A stretch of 64,000 bases of DNA from Astrocystis sublimbata. Its lineage: Eukaryota > Ascomycota > Sordariomycetes > Xylariales > Xylariaceae. Below are positions 1 through 10,716 of the stretch, in pieces. How positions within the stretch are numbered: position 1 is the first letter of the stretch; every line of letters begins with the position of its first letter. The translations under genes and the position numbers were made by a program. The stretch spans positions 1 through 64,000 of the forward strand of contig JAJNNY010000088.1 of the NCBI GenBank assembly GCA_022453515.1. Reading direction: 5' to 3'. Below the pieces are notes generated by a model. That model was not told the DNA's origin. It saw only the letters and a list, made by a program, of their open reading frames with translations, and did not search any database.

Positions 1-594
1 GTAGGTTGTGCTCGGACCGGCTTGCACTGCTTGAGTTGCAAGTCCCTTGAGCAAGGGCTCTAGCATGCTTGCTTGCTTGCTTGCTCAAGGTGACACTGCT
101 GACAATGCTAACACTTCACGCTGTAGTGGTGGCAGCTGAGAGCAAAGGCATTGTCGCTGATGCGTCAGAGAGAAAACGCTCACTGCGAGGGCCTGCTTCG
201 TCCAAACCAACCTACTTGCACGTAAGTTTTGAATCTGCGATTCCCACCGTCCCGAGACAGACTCGTTTTCCTCGATTCTATCGAGTAACAGGCTGGTTGG
301 CTGATGCTCCCTAGACGATTACGCGAGGTTGAGCAACTAGAAAAACTTGAACAAGACAAGATCGAAACGGGCCTACAGACCATGGAAGCGACCTTGCAAC
401 ACCACAAAGCCGACCTGTACCAGTGGGGGGATCTATTGTATCGCACTACGCTCAAGAGTCAGGCCAGCCGCCATGAACGGCATTCTCCTACAACCCCTCC
501 AGACGCATGGGACACGAGAGGCCGTCGAGGTCGGTGTCGCGAAGTCCGGACAGATAGTGATGAGCCTACCCCTTCGCCTTCTCCTTCTCCTTAG
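1..594 (+). pseudogene. Truncated copy of membrane/coiled-coil protein gene (left arm)
   Basis: This matches the last two exons of the gene at 16054-17052. The exons here are 127-221 and 315-594, with stop TAG at 592-594. Bases 1-126 equal the predicted intron 1, which begins GTAGGT at base 1 and ends TAG at 124-126 after a CTAAC branch site. The first exon, with the start codon and membrane segment, is not in the window. Exon 2 also carries an extra A (about 175-178) and a missing C (about 220). Together these shift the frame for roughly 15 codons and then restore it. It is either a contig-end fragment with base errors or a broken duplicate. Confidence 0.7.
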
Positions 595-623
595 ATGATT
601 ACACCGAAAGCGGGAGAACTGCT

Positions 624-1338
624 TTATGTTTTTATTGAGTACCCGCCTTGGTAGAAGAAACCGCCAGCGATAGCTAGAGACAGAACAGCGGGCGCAAGAT
701 CCAGCTCTATGACAGACCATACCCACAGACAGCCCAGGGGCGGCGCCCGCTTCATTATGTACAAGTAGCCGTAGTTGTTGGATACATCGATCAGGTAACA
801 GCCGGCGGCGGTGCTGATGGAGAAGAATATGACTTGACGGAGGTAGTGTTGGTATCGGAGCGGGAGGCCGGGCAGCAGGATAGGCGACGAGGCATGGGGG
901 TGGAGGACGTAGAAAACAACGAAGAAGACTTAGAGCACCATAGTTAGCATCCATTTTTATTTCTGTAACATCTCCTATCCATGGTATTCTTGCCGTACCA
1001 AAAAAGGCGACTAGGGCGCGTGATATGATCTGGGGCCACGATACATCCATGGCATACTGGTGTTGCACGAGAACGTCGAAGGTGAAGTTCAGCATGGCCA
1101 AGCTCACGGTCCAGAGCAAAGTCTCCATGAACCTTTCGGCGGTGGGCGATAGCTCGGCATCGTCGTCGTCTCTGCTGCCTCCTGCTTTCCGTCGGTTGGC
1201 GGGATGTCGGTCGGCCTGGTCGAAGAGATTGCGCTCTTGCGCCAGGTTGAGCAATGTCTCTTCGGTGGGCGCGGAACGGTCGGGCTGAGCAAGCTTGATG
1301 TCTTCAGCTGCCTTCCTTTCCTTTCGAGTTTTGACCAT
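624..1338 (-). CDS. DUF7719-type membrane protein (left copy)
   Basis: Identical mirror copy of the gene at 15310-16024, where the annotation is given in full. Exons on the minus strand are 1338-999 and 928-624, with a 70-bp intron at 929-998. The product is predicted at 214 residues with several hydrophobic segments. No base differences from the right copy were seen within the gene. Confidence 0.72.
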
Positions 1339-2230
1339 GCTGGGCAACTAACTAAGCTGGAGTAGTCGCTAGGTTGCCAGGCTAATGGTTCAAGTTGCCT
1401 TCGTGAATGGGTGTACTGCTGCAATTCCTTGACATTTGTTGAGATCAAAATGAAAAGTTCCTTGTCAGGGGACACACGACAGCATGATTACGGAGCTCTG
1501 CTTGAAATACTGTGGGCCTCTTTCCGCTGGTACCTGAAGCCGTTCAGGTACATGATCATCCCTTTGCCAAGATACAGGTATAGTGTCCCCTAATTCTCCG
1601 ATCAAGTACCGGTACTTCTAACACCATATGCACTACTGGCTAAAGAGAAGTACAAGTACCTCAGAAACATTTAAGTTGCTATTTCAGCTCGTAATATGGT
1701 CGTTTGTACTTTACGATCAAACAACAGAATGCCATCGTCTTCTATATATAGGTATCATGGGTGTATCTCAGGCTCTCACCCAATATTTATACTCAGGTCA
1801 GGCATTTCAACATGCATGCCTCCATTTCGGATCGGACATATCTTTATCGAACTAGGAGAGCCAAGGCGATTGTACATATCAATGCCGGCATCACCCCTCT
1901 ATTCATTTATTTATCTAGTATTTGGTTGTCTCTAAGATGCAACATCTTTTTTCATCGCAACAATTTAGATCTTAGACAGTCAAGAAAAGACAAGAGAATC
2001 GACCTATCATTCCTCTCATTTCACAATTCCCCGAAATTCCATCCAAAGCTGTAATCGTTATCGCCATGCATCAGTAGTCTCAGCGGTGACGGGCATCTCC
2101 AATAAACAAACACCACAAACTCCATCGCGACACAAATAATCGCTACCCACGGAATTCCAACCCCAATTCTCTCGCGAAAAGGCTTTGAAAAAGGGCCCTG
2201 GCACAAAAGAAAAGAAAAAGCGCTCTACCA
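1339..2230. other. Divergent intergenic region, left copy
   Basis: This 892-bp stretch separates two divergently read genes, the DUF7719-type gene and GPI12, and so holds both promoters. Apart from AT-rich patches (about 1900-2130) and short non-coding open frames, I see nothing specific. The mirror copy is 14418-15309. Confidence 0.6.
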
Positions 2231-3234
2231 ATGGACCTCGCCACCCTCTCCAGCGTCCCCGTGATAGTCTTCGGCGTGCTCCCCCTGCTATACACCTACA
2301 CGGCGTCCAGCATGAAGGCGCGCTTCCCCACCCTCACCGGCAAGCGGATATGCCTGCTGATCGCGCACCCGGACGACGAGGCCATGTTCTTCGCGCCCAC
2401 CGTGCTGGCCCTGACGCGCCCCGAGTCCGGCAACCACCTGAAGATCCTGTGTCTGAGCACGGGCGACGCCGACGGCCTGGGCGAGACGCGCCGGCGCGAG
2501 CTGGTCAAGAGCGCGATGCTGCTGGGGCTAAGAAAAGAGGAGGATGTGTTTGTTGTTGATAGCCCGTGAGTAGTGTCGCTACCTACCTGCCTGCCCAACT
2601 GTTACCTATGCGACGCCCACCTGTGTAACCATCGCTAATCGAAACGTTTGTCCACCCCCGCAGAGACTTCCCCGACTCGATGACGACGACCTGGGACCCC
2701 GAAGCCATCTCCAAAGCCCTAAGCAGCACCTTCGCGCCGAACTTCGCCGGAAACGCCCCCACCACCCCCTCCTCGCGCGTCCAAGTCCTTCCCACAGCCT
2801 CAATCGACGTCCTCATAACCTTCGACAGCACGGGCGTCTCGTCGCACCCGAACCACATATCCCTCTACCACGGCGCGCGAGCCTTCGTAGGGAGTTTATT
2901 ACGCGGCCGCCGGCCCGGGTGGGCGGCGCCCGTAGATCTGTACACGCTGACGAGCGTGGGGATATGGCGGAAGTACACCAGCATCTTCGACGCGGCCACG
3001 ACGCTGCTCGCGGCCCTGTTCCGCGGCGAGCGCAAGAGCAGCGACAGGGGCAACCCGGGGACTCTGGTGCACATGAGCACGCTCCTGGGTGGCGGCCGCG
3101 AGGGCTACGGCGCCGCGCGCCGCGCCATGACCCACGCCCACCAGAGCCAGATGGTCTGGTTCCGCTGGGGCTGGATCCTGCTGAGCCGCTACATGGTCAT
3201 CAACGACCTCCGGCTGGAGCAGGTCAAGGTGTGA
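2231..3234 (+). CDS. gpi12: GlcNAc-PI de-N-acetylase, PIG-L/Gpi12 (left copy)
   Basis: Mirror copy of 13414-14417, with exons 2231-2565 and 2664-3234 and a 301-residue product. The second step of GPI-anchor synthesis is described under the right copy. The 98-bp intron begins GTGAGT and ends GCAG, with a GCTAAT branch-like site. The two copies are identical across the coding sequence. Confidence 0.85.
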
Positions 3235-3746
3235 TTTTTGAAAGCGGTGTCGCATGTATGCAAATGGGTGCATTACGTGCAAGAGGAAAGACCGAAGGAA
3301 GCGCGAGATGCCTCACGGGTGGTTAGGTGGATATAGATGGAGGAGATGGCGAGGACAATGCCACTTCCCCCCCCCCCCCCCCCCTCCTCCTCCTCCTCCA
3401 TGATGCATTGGAGTCGCAAACCCCCATGTGACGAACACAGGTATACATCAGGTAGGTAGGTACTTGGATTCTCGCCAGCATTTACGGCTACGGCATCACA
3501 TTGGTCAAGCATAGCGATACGCATCGGGCCACCACACACATCTTGTATATATGGGTTCTAAGTCCGGCTTCTAAACCGTGTACAACTATAACCACCAGGC
3601 CCCGGTCTTGATGCAACCCCGGTCTTGTAGATCATCTCTGCTCCTCTATAACGATAGCTGAAAAGATACAGTAAAACATGCCGCTTCGCTCTCCGCATGA
3701 CACTCTACGCTAAACGCTATGTCTACCCCCGTCAGCTAGATCCGGC
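3235..3746. other. Convergent intergenic region with poly-C tract, left copy
   Basis: Terminator-side DNA between GPI12 and the PPR-like gene, which point at each other. It holds an 18-base C run at 3367-3384 followed by TCC repeats, and a short GGTA repeat near 3451-3462. The mirror region at 12901-13413 has 19 G instead of 18, the only length difference in the inner part of the arms. Confidence 0.7.
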
Positions 3747-5930
3747 TTAGTATTTGGGATGAATGAACACGTCGGGCTGTGGCGCCAGGAGGTTCATGGG
3801 GTCCTTGGCCTTGGTGTCGTCAATCATGGCGAGCGAATGGCTAGACTGGTAATGTTTATCCCAGCTATGCACGAGCCTGGTTCTCCAGAGCTTCCTTTTG
3901 TTTCGCATTGGAATACGCAAAACTACGAGTTTTTTGGTCCTGATTTTGAATGACTCTACAGCTGGGTCCTCCATCTCGACATGACCCGTCGGTGTCTCGT
4001 AACTGATCGGGTTACTGAGGAAGGGCCGGAACTCTTGGACGAAAGCCGGCAAGAGCGGGTGAGGGAACGGGCTGTCGTCCGAGTAAGGGAAGCGTTTGAG
4101 AAGCGAGCGGCACCAGGTGTGGATGTCAAACCACATGCGCTGCTTCTTGAATCGCTCGCGTTGAAAGCCGAGTCTCACGGGATGGTGATGGACGACATCT
4201 CGCTGATGACGTGTAAATTCGAGCGCTGCCGCCTCATGTACGCGGCATTGCACATCATACAATGCCTTGCCATGTCTCATGTATGTTATTATGTTTGTTA
4301 AAGTGCTTTTAGTGAGATTGCCTGGGCCCACGAGACTTCGGATAAGCACATTCAAGTGCTTAAAGGTAGGCAGCTGGTTGTACGGGGGGGATGTCATACC
4401 ATCCCAGATGGCCTCCACAGCCTGGGGGGTCGGGATCTTCGAATACAGCCCGGCGATTTCATAAGCGGTCGATACCGGCGGCGCGCTCATAATCAGCGTC
4501 CACTCCATCAGGTCTTGCCAGACATCGTGGGGTATTGGCACCTTATACACTCTGTTTATATGCTCGATGAGTTGGGCAGCGGTGGCAATTTCTGCGTTGG
4601 AGCCGTATGCTTCCACGACAGCCCGCATGAGGCGGACGGTAGGGTTTATCCGAGGTTTAGGGTCCTCAGAGCGGGCCTCGAGTTCCTCGGCCCATTCATC
4701 TATAGTTTGGAGGGGCACGGCGTGCGGCGTGGGAATATCGAACAGGCGATCCAAGATATTGGCGCCAATGAAGCGAATGGCACCGCTGCGGCCCAGAGCA
4801 ACCATCATCGTGCATACGATATCCTCTTCTAAGCGGAAGCTCCTATTCCTCGCAAGTGACCAGTACACTTTCATTGCCGTTTGTGGGTGTCGGAGTTTTC
4901 TTGACAGCTCCTCCATGTGCTTTGCCTCTTTATTTAGGCTGCGGCGACCCTTCCTCACGGCCAATCTATATCGCAGTTGATCTAGTCGTCCAACTGTCGC
5001 CCTCTTCAGCAGCAAACGTGACCTGTGAAGGTTTCGCGGACTAACCAGTCTATCTTGTTTCGAGTAGTTCCAGTACATTGACTCAGTCAAGAAGCGTGCC
5101 TTCAGAAACTCGGCGAAAACCTCATTATTGCGCCACTGGACGGAATGAATGGAGTAGTGGTTCCAGAGGAATTTTGCGCCCTCAATGTCTGAACAAGCAC
5201 CAGCAGATCGGAACAGCGCGACGTACTCGTCTTTGTGCAGGATGTGGCCAGCATCAGTCAGCACCTTCATCAGGGGAAGGAGGCGCCGCAGCAGTGCTAT
5301 ATACAGCCTCCGCACCCCCCACGAGTCCATACTCGATTCCATATCCAGCAGCTTGAACATACCCGTAGGTGTAGGTTGTGGCTGGTCTTGATCGTAATCC
5401 CGCGCCACACGCAAGGGATCAAGGGCACGGAAGAACTCGGTAAATGTGGTCCTGGGGAGTTTCACGACAGCGTCGTTTATGTCCCATGCAGTCATTGTCT
5501 TGATCGCTCGCAGATGGAACAGGAGCATTTGGGTGTCTCCGTGACGCATGGCCCTCACAGCCTCTGCGAATGGATCCGCCACTTGGGGCTCCGACAAGCG
5601 GGTGTCTTGCAAGTTCAGCGTGGAGTTGACGCTGAAAGACCCATTAGAGGCATCAGACTGGTTGAGGGGCTCATTCCTGCGCGTGTCATTTGCACCGAAG
5701 CGTGCGAGGAGGTCTTGTACAAGCGCAACAGCATCGTGTTCAATGGAATCACGTGTCGGCATATGTTGCGGGGGAGGAGCCGGGGGCCGACTATGCAAGT
5801 ATCGACGCAGTCGTAGGGTCAGGATGTTCAAGGGCAGGCTCTGAGGTTGAGGTTGAGGATGAGGATGAGGAGCTCGCCAAGACAGAAGACGAGAACCGCA
5901 AGCTTGGGTTCTCACAACACCCGTAAACAT
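3747..5930 (-). CDS. Mitochondrial PPR-like RNA-processing/translation factor (left copy)
   Basis: Identical mirror copy of 10717-12900, a single 727-residue open frame without introns. See the right copy for domains and alternatives. No substitution separates the two copies across 2.18 kb. Confidence 0.8.
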   Translation of the reverse strand: MFTGVVRTQACGSRLLSWRAPHPHPQPQPQSLPLNILTLRLRRYLHSRPPAPPPQHMPTRDSIEHDAVALVQDLLARFGANDTRRNEPLNQSDASNGSFSVNSTLNLQDTRLSEPQVADPFAEAVRAMRHGDTQMLLFHLRAIKTMTAWDINDAVVKLPRTTFTEFFRALDPLRVARDYDQDQPQPTPTGMFKLLDMESSMDSWGVRRLYIALLRRLLPLMKVLTDAGHILHKDEYVALFRSAGACSDIEGAKFLWNHYSIHSVQWRNNEVFAEFLKARFLTESMYWNYSKQDRLVSPRNLHRSRLLLKRATVGRLDQLRYRLAVRKGRRSLNKEAKHMEELSRKLRHPQTAMKVYWSLARNRSFRLEEDIVCTMMVALGRSGAIRFIGANILDRLFDIPTPHAVPLQTIDEWAEELEARSEDPKPRINPTVRLMRAVVEAYGSNAEIATAAQLIEHINRVYKVPIPHDVWQDLMEWTLIMSAPPVSTAYEIAGLYSKIPTPQAVEAIWDGMTSPPYNQLPTFKHLNVLIRSLVGPGNLTKSTLTNIITYMRHGKALYDVQCRVHEAAALEFTRHQRDVVHHHPVRLGFQRERFKKQRMWFDIHTWCRSLLKRFPYSDDSPFPHPLLPAFVQEFRPFLSNPISYETPTGHVEMEDPAVESFKIRTKKLVVLRIPMRNKRKLWRTRLVHSWDKHYQSSHSLAMIDDTKAKDPMNLLAPQPDVFIHPKY

Positions 5931-6706
5931 AGTGAAAGGGCCTCCTAGGGTGTTACTTCTTCATAGGTTCCATCGCCGTGGTCATCTGCGGTAAAGTAAC
6001 AGACAGATAGCAGCAACGTGCCGAGGATTGGGACGATTGGTCGGAATGGTAATAACAGACATGCCGGTTGTACAAAGGCTGGTTGACCGAGACATGGAGC
6101 TCGGGGACGGGTGCCTGTACCCGTCAGACCCGGGTCTACATGCTCGCCTACATGCTGAATGAACCACCAGACGAGACAGTTGACGTTCAAGTGGAAGAAC
6201 TCCAGGCTTCCCAGGTACCTCTGCGGCATGCGGGAACACTAGGGGGATCTAGTACCTTAGTGGGGAAGCCTGAAGCGAGATGGGTCCGGGGTAATGCTCC
6301 ACCTGGGCACACTATGTACCTCACTGGCACTAACCGAAGCAGGCCCCAGGTACTTTAGGTAGACCTTTCTGGCCCACGACTGGGGTAGGCCTATCAGTGA
6401 TCTCTAGCGCCGCGTGGTCAGAGCTTTCTCCCCTCTATCAATTCGCAAGCCACACTTGCAGAAGCCATCAATCAATCAGCCTCAGCTCCCTAAGTACCAA
6501 GCCCGTAGGCATGCTCACTCGACGCCAAGCCAACAAGGAAAACGGACTCGATTGAGCAAGCCCATGGCCCATGACCCATGACCCATTGAGGAAGACACTC
6601 CGATCTGCCATCGCCGCACCCGACGGAAGAAACACCCCGACTCAAGCGACGCAGCCTCTCTCACAGCCCAAGCTCGTTCCATCCATCCCAGCGCTGGTCT
6701 TGCGTC
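5931..6706. other. Divergent promoter region PPR-like/LSM3, left copy
   Basis: A 776-bp stretch between the starts of two divergent genes. A 94-residue minus-strand open frame with some hydrophobic character (5945-6229) ends just before the PPR-like start codon. It lacks recognisable similarity and probably belongs to the leader. Mirror copy at 9941-10716. Confidence 0.55.
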
Positions 6707-7182
6707 ATGGCCGACGTGGACGAGGGCCCGGCTGGCTCTGTATCCGAGCCTCTCGACCTCGTGCGTCTCCTGCTCGACGAGGTCGTCTTTGTGAAGCTGC
6801 GTGGCGATCGCGAATTGAAAGGTCGATTATATGTGCGCTCGCCCGCCCCTTCGCATGGCTTCGTGGGTCCTAGCTGATCTGTTCTCAGGCATATGATAGT
6901 CATATGAATCTCGTGCTGGGCGACGTTGTGGAAACCATCTACGTTGTCGACGAGGATGAGGAGGAAGAGGATATCAAGGTACACATTCTCAACTCCTCTT
7001 CAACGCGCTCGCTGCATTTGCTAACATTCTCAACAGACCATTACAAAAAAGTCCGAGATGTTGTTTGTCCGAGGTAGGCTCACGCAATCCATCTCCCTGG
7101 GTTGTTATTAGGGACTCATGGTGACTAACTTCCCTCCGCAGGCGATAGTGTCGTCTTGGTCTCTCCCCAGAACTCGTCATGA
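6707..7182 (+). CDS. lsm3: U6 snRNA-associated Sm-like protein LSm3 (left copy)
   Basis: Mirror copy of 9465-9940. Exons are 6707-6832, 6889-6978, 7037-7073 and 7142-7182, giving 97 residues. Functional annotation is given under the right copy. Having a second identical copy of a dosage-sensitive core snRNP subunit is unusual and is one reason to doubt the duplication. Confidence 0.85.
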
Positions 7183-7760
7183 GCTGCCAGTCGGCCGACC
7201 CTATGGGTCTAGCTCAAGTTTCATCACATTGGCCAAATGCGCCACCAGAAAGGTGCTCGACGAGATGCTCGACGACTTCTACCCTTTCGAGAAGCCGGGG
7301 CCGTATGCGGGAACGAGTCGGAGCGGTCGCAAGTCACTGCCTCCGTAGACTAACAGACGCCTACCCACCTCAGACGTCGTATCAAACCAATTGCTTTTTA
7401 GGAAGTAACCGTTGCCAGCTGAACGTACATTACTAAAGACTCTCTGCATCAAAGCAGTACTTGTATCAGCAGCCCTGGAGGTGGGTATAGATGTGTGGCA
7501 TTAAGCATAAAATCACATAAGGCCTCGAGCTCCATAGTTGACGCATATCATACATACTCTAGATAGCCGCTCAATTCAAGATGATCAGCTCGTCTCGTGT
7601 CCTGCTTTGCTTGGTTTATCATGAGACCTCTGTCAAATACGTGTACGAAAACACTTCATTATAATTCAGATGACGAGTACACAGCTTGTTGGCATCCTTC
7701 TCCCTAACCTAAATGCGTACTTCTTCGACTTGTCTACGTCGATTCCCTCGATAGTTCTGC

Positions 7761-7778
7761 AGAAACACCTGTGTTTCT
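7761..7778. repeat. Small hairpin AGAAACAC-CT-GTGTTTCT, left copy
   Basis: Two 8-base inverted arms with a 2-base spacer lie about 580 bp after the LSM3 stop codon. It could form a short hairpin in RNA or be chance. The mirrored copy is at 8869-8886. No T-run follows, and eukaryotic 3' ends do not use such terminators, so no function is assigned. Confidence 0.5.
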
Positions 7779-8214
7779 GATGTTATGACCTTTCATCGTG
7801 TCTCGCTAGTTCTCCCGTATTTCACTAAACTCGCATCGGTGCGAACATTTATTATAACCTAGTAGCATCATATCCTGGAGCATCGTTCGAGGTATTTTGT
7901 CGAAGCAAAAAAAGATTTCTACGCCCGACTGGGCCGAACAAACGTTGTAGCGAAGGTCAGGCAGGCATTACCAATGCACATAAACTGTTCCGAGGTTCCC
8001 AAAAACTTGCAGACCAGGACAGGTGCCTTGAGAGCATTCGGAAGATAGCTGCAGTCAAATGAGTTTGAACAGAAGTATACCTACCCCCTCTGCTTGCGTT
8101 CCAGGTATCTAGAAATCATGGCCTCTTGATAGCCGTGTAGACAAGCCCACACTCTGTTCACGCACTCTGCTCCGCACTCATTTGTATGGAAACGAGCTGC
8201 GTTAAAGTTCCCGC

Positions 8215-8432
8215 TAGCATATAATATTAATACATATTCCCTTAATCGTAGAATAACCACAAAATAATAATAAAATATATTCAAATAATCATAATATAAT
8301 TAAGGAATAATTACGATACAACGCGTTGTATCGTAATTATTCCTTAATTATATTATGATTATTTGAATATATTTTATTATTATTTTGTGGTTATTCTACG
8401 ATTAAGGGAATATGTATTAATATTATATGCTA
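8215..8432. other. AT-rich symmetry centre of the palindrome
   Basis: The dyad axis lies between 8323 and 8324, in the palindromic hexamer ACGCGT (8321-8326). About 100 bases on each side are strongly AT-rich, built from TAATA/ATAAT runs, in contrast to the balanced composition of the rest of the arms. There is no spacer, so the single strand could fold into a perfect hairpin with no loop bases beyond steric need. A small 67-residue open frame (8081-8284 minus, 8363-8566 plus) is mirrored across the axis and looks non-coding. Confidence 0.9.
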
Positions 8433-8868
8433 GCGGGAACTTTAACGCAGCTCGTTTCCATACAAATGAGTGCGGAGCAGAGTGCGTGAACAGAGTGTGG
8501 GCTTGTCTACACGGCTATCAAGAGGCCATGATTTCTAGATACCTGGAACGCAAGCAGAGGGGGTAGGTATACTTCTGTTCAAACTCATTTGACTGCAGCT
8601 ATCTTCCGAATGCTCTCAAGGCACCTGTCCTGGTCTGCAAGTTTTTGGGAACCTCGGAACAGTTTATGTGCATTGGTAATGCCTGCCTGACCTTCGCTAC
8701 AACGTTTGTTCGGCCCAGTCGGGCGTAGAAATCTTTTTTTGCTTCGACAAAATACCTCGAACGATGCTCCAGGATATGATGCTACTAGGTTATAATAAAT
8801 GTTCGCACCGATGCGAGTTTAGTGAAATACGGGAGAACTAGCGAGACACGATGAAAGGTCATAACATC

Positions 8869-8886
8869 AGAAACACAGGTGTTTCT
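8869..8886. repeat. Small hairpin, right copy
   Basis: Mirror of 7761-7778, with 8-base arms and a 2-base spacer. No function is assigned. Confidence 0.5.
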
Positions 8887-9464
8887 GCAGAACTATCGAG
8901 GGAATCGACGTAGACAAGTCGAAGAAGTACGCATTTAGGTTAGGGAGAAGGATGCCAACAAGCTGTGTACTCGTCATCTGAATTATAATGAAGTGTTTTC
9001 GTACACGTATTTGACAGAGGTCTCATGATAAACCAAGCAAAGCAGGACACGAGACGAGCTGATCATCTTGAATTGAGCGGCTATCTAGAGTATGTATGAT
9101 ATGCGTCAACTATGGAGCTCGAGGCCTTATGTGATTTTATGCTTAATGCCACACATCTATACCCACCTCCAGGGCTGCTGATACAAGTACTGCTTTGATG
9201 CAGAGAGTCTTTAGTAATGTACGTTCAGCTGGCAACGGTTACTTCCTAAAAAGCAATTGGTTTGATACGACGTCTGAGGTGGGTAGGCGTCTGTTAGTCT
9301 ACGGAGGCAGTGACTTGCGACCGCTCCGACTCGTTCCCGCATACGGCCCCGGCTTCTCGAAAGGGTAGAAGTCGTCGAGCATCTCGTCGAGCACCTTTCT
9401 GGTGGCGCATTTGGCCAATGTGATGAAACTTGAGCTAGACCCATAGGGTCGGCCGACTGGCAGC

Positions 9465-9940
9465 TCATGACGAGTTCTGGGGAGAGACCAAGACGACACT
9501 ATCGCCTGCGGAGGGAAGTTAGTCACCATGAGTCCCTAATAACAACCCAGGGAGATGGATTGCGTGAGCCTACCTCGGACAAACAACATCTCGGACTTTT
9601 TTGTAATGGTCTGTTGAGAATGTTAGCAAATGCAGCGAGCGCGTTGAAGAGGAGTTGAGAATGTGTACCTTGATATCCTCTTCCTCCTCATCCTCGTCGA
9701 CAACGTAGATGGTTTCCACAACGTCGCCCAGCACGAGATTCATATGACTATCATATGCCTGAGAACAGATCAGCTAGGACCCACGAAGCCATGCGAAGGG
9801 GCGGGCGAGCGCACATATAATCGACCTTTCAATTCGCGATCGCCACGCAGCTTCACAAAGACGACCTCGTCGAGCAGGAGACGCACGAGGTCGAGAGGCT
9901 CGGATACAGAGCCAGCCGGGCCCTCGTCCACGTCGGCCAT
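9465..9940 (-). CDS. lsm3: U6 snRNA-associated Sm-like protein LSm3 (right copy)
   Basis: LSm3 is a subunit of the nuclear Lsm2-8 ring that binds the U6 snRNA 3' tail, and of the cytoplasmic Lsm1-7 ring that promotes decapping and mRNA decay. Four exons (minus strand 9940-9815, 9758-9669, 9610-9574, 9505-9465) give 97 residues, the usual length for LSm3. The Sm1 region spans about residues 18-62 with [12 protein letters not shown] (43-54), the RNA-facing loop. After an acidic linker (63-70) the Sm2 motif [13 protein letters not shown] (81-93) carries the RGD typical of LSm3. Introns of about 56-68 bp with GT-AG borders keep the frame. The gene is divergent from the PPR-like gene. Confidence 0.93.
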
Positions 9941-10716
9941 GACGCAAGACCAGCGCTGGGATGGATGGAACGAGCTTGGGCTGTGAGAGAGGCTGCGTCG
10001 CTTGAGTCGGGGTGTTTCTTCCGTCGGGTGCGGCGATGGCAGATCGGAGTGTCTTCCTCAATGGGTCATGGGTCATGGGCCATGGGCTTGCTCAATCGAG
10101 TCCGTTTTCCTTGTTGGCTTGGCGTCGAGTGAGCATGCCTACGGGCTTGGTACTTAGGGAGCTGAGGCTGATTGATTGATGGCTTCTGCAAGTGTGGCTT
10201 GCGAATTGATAGAGGGGAGAAAGCTCTGACCACGCGGCGCTAGAGATCACTGATAGGCCTACCCCAGTCGTGGGCCAGAAAGGTCTACCTAAAGTACCTG
10301 GGGCCTGCTTCGGTTAGTGCCAGTGAGGTACATAGTGTGCCCAGGTGGAGCATTACCCCGGACCCATCTCGCTTCAGGCTTCCCCACTAAGGTACTAGAT
10401 CCCCCTAGTGTTCCCGCATGCCGCAGAGGTACCTGGGAAGCCTGGAGTTCTTCCACTTGAACGTCAACTGTCTCGTCTGGTGGTTCATTCAGCATGTAGG
10501 CGAGCATGTAGACCCGGGTCTGACGGGTACAGGCACCCGTCCCCGAGCTCCATGTCTCGGTCAACCAGCCTTTGTACAACCGGCATGTCTGTTATTACCA
10601 TTCCGACCAATCGTCCCAATCCTCGGCACGTTGCTGCTATCTGTCTGTTACTTTACCGCAGATGACCACGGCGATGGAACCTATGAAGAAGTAACACCCT
10701 AGGAGGCCCTTTCACT
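9941..10716. other. Divergent promoter region LSM3/PPR-like, right copy
   Basis: Mirror of 5931-6706. It carries the two promoters of a divergent pair. A plus-strand 94-residue open frame at 10418-10702 ends 14 bases before the PPR-like start codon. I see no domain in it and treat it as leader sequence. Confidence 0.55.

Larger units (their letters stand above)
1..8323 (+). repeat. Left arm of giant spacerless inverted repeat
   Basis: This arm is the reverse complement of 8324-16647. Position p on this side pairs with 16647-p inside the poly-C tract at 3367-3384, and with 16648-p outside it. All large open frames recur with identical translations on the opposite strand, for example the 727-residue frame at 3747-5930 and 10717-12900. 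The differences seen are a poly-C of 18 here against a poly-G of 19 at 13263-13281, AAAA here against AAA near 175-178, and one missing C near 220. The arm reaches the first base of the window, so its true outer end is unknown. Confidence 0.97.
7183..9464. other. Gene-free central region across the palindrome axis
   Basis: About 1.14 kb on each side of the axis, downstream of both LSM3 copies, with no credible gene. The open frames here are short and mirrored. It holds a perfect 18-base hairpin on each side (7761-7778 and 8869-8886) and the AT-rich centre. No telomeric TTAGGG array, transposon end or recognisable repeat family is visible at the axis. Confidence 0.65.

Noticed and set aside
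8321..8326. ACGCGT at the palindrome centre, a cell-cycle (MBF) box or restriction-site-like motif
   Set aside because: Any spacerless palindrome must have a palindromic centre; an arm ending in ACG makes ACGCGT automatically, so it carries no extra information.
10418..10702. 94-residue frame just upstream of the PPR-like gene
   Set aside because: No family resemblance, and it sits in a short divergent promoter; more likely leader sequence.
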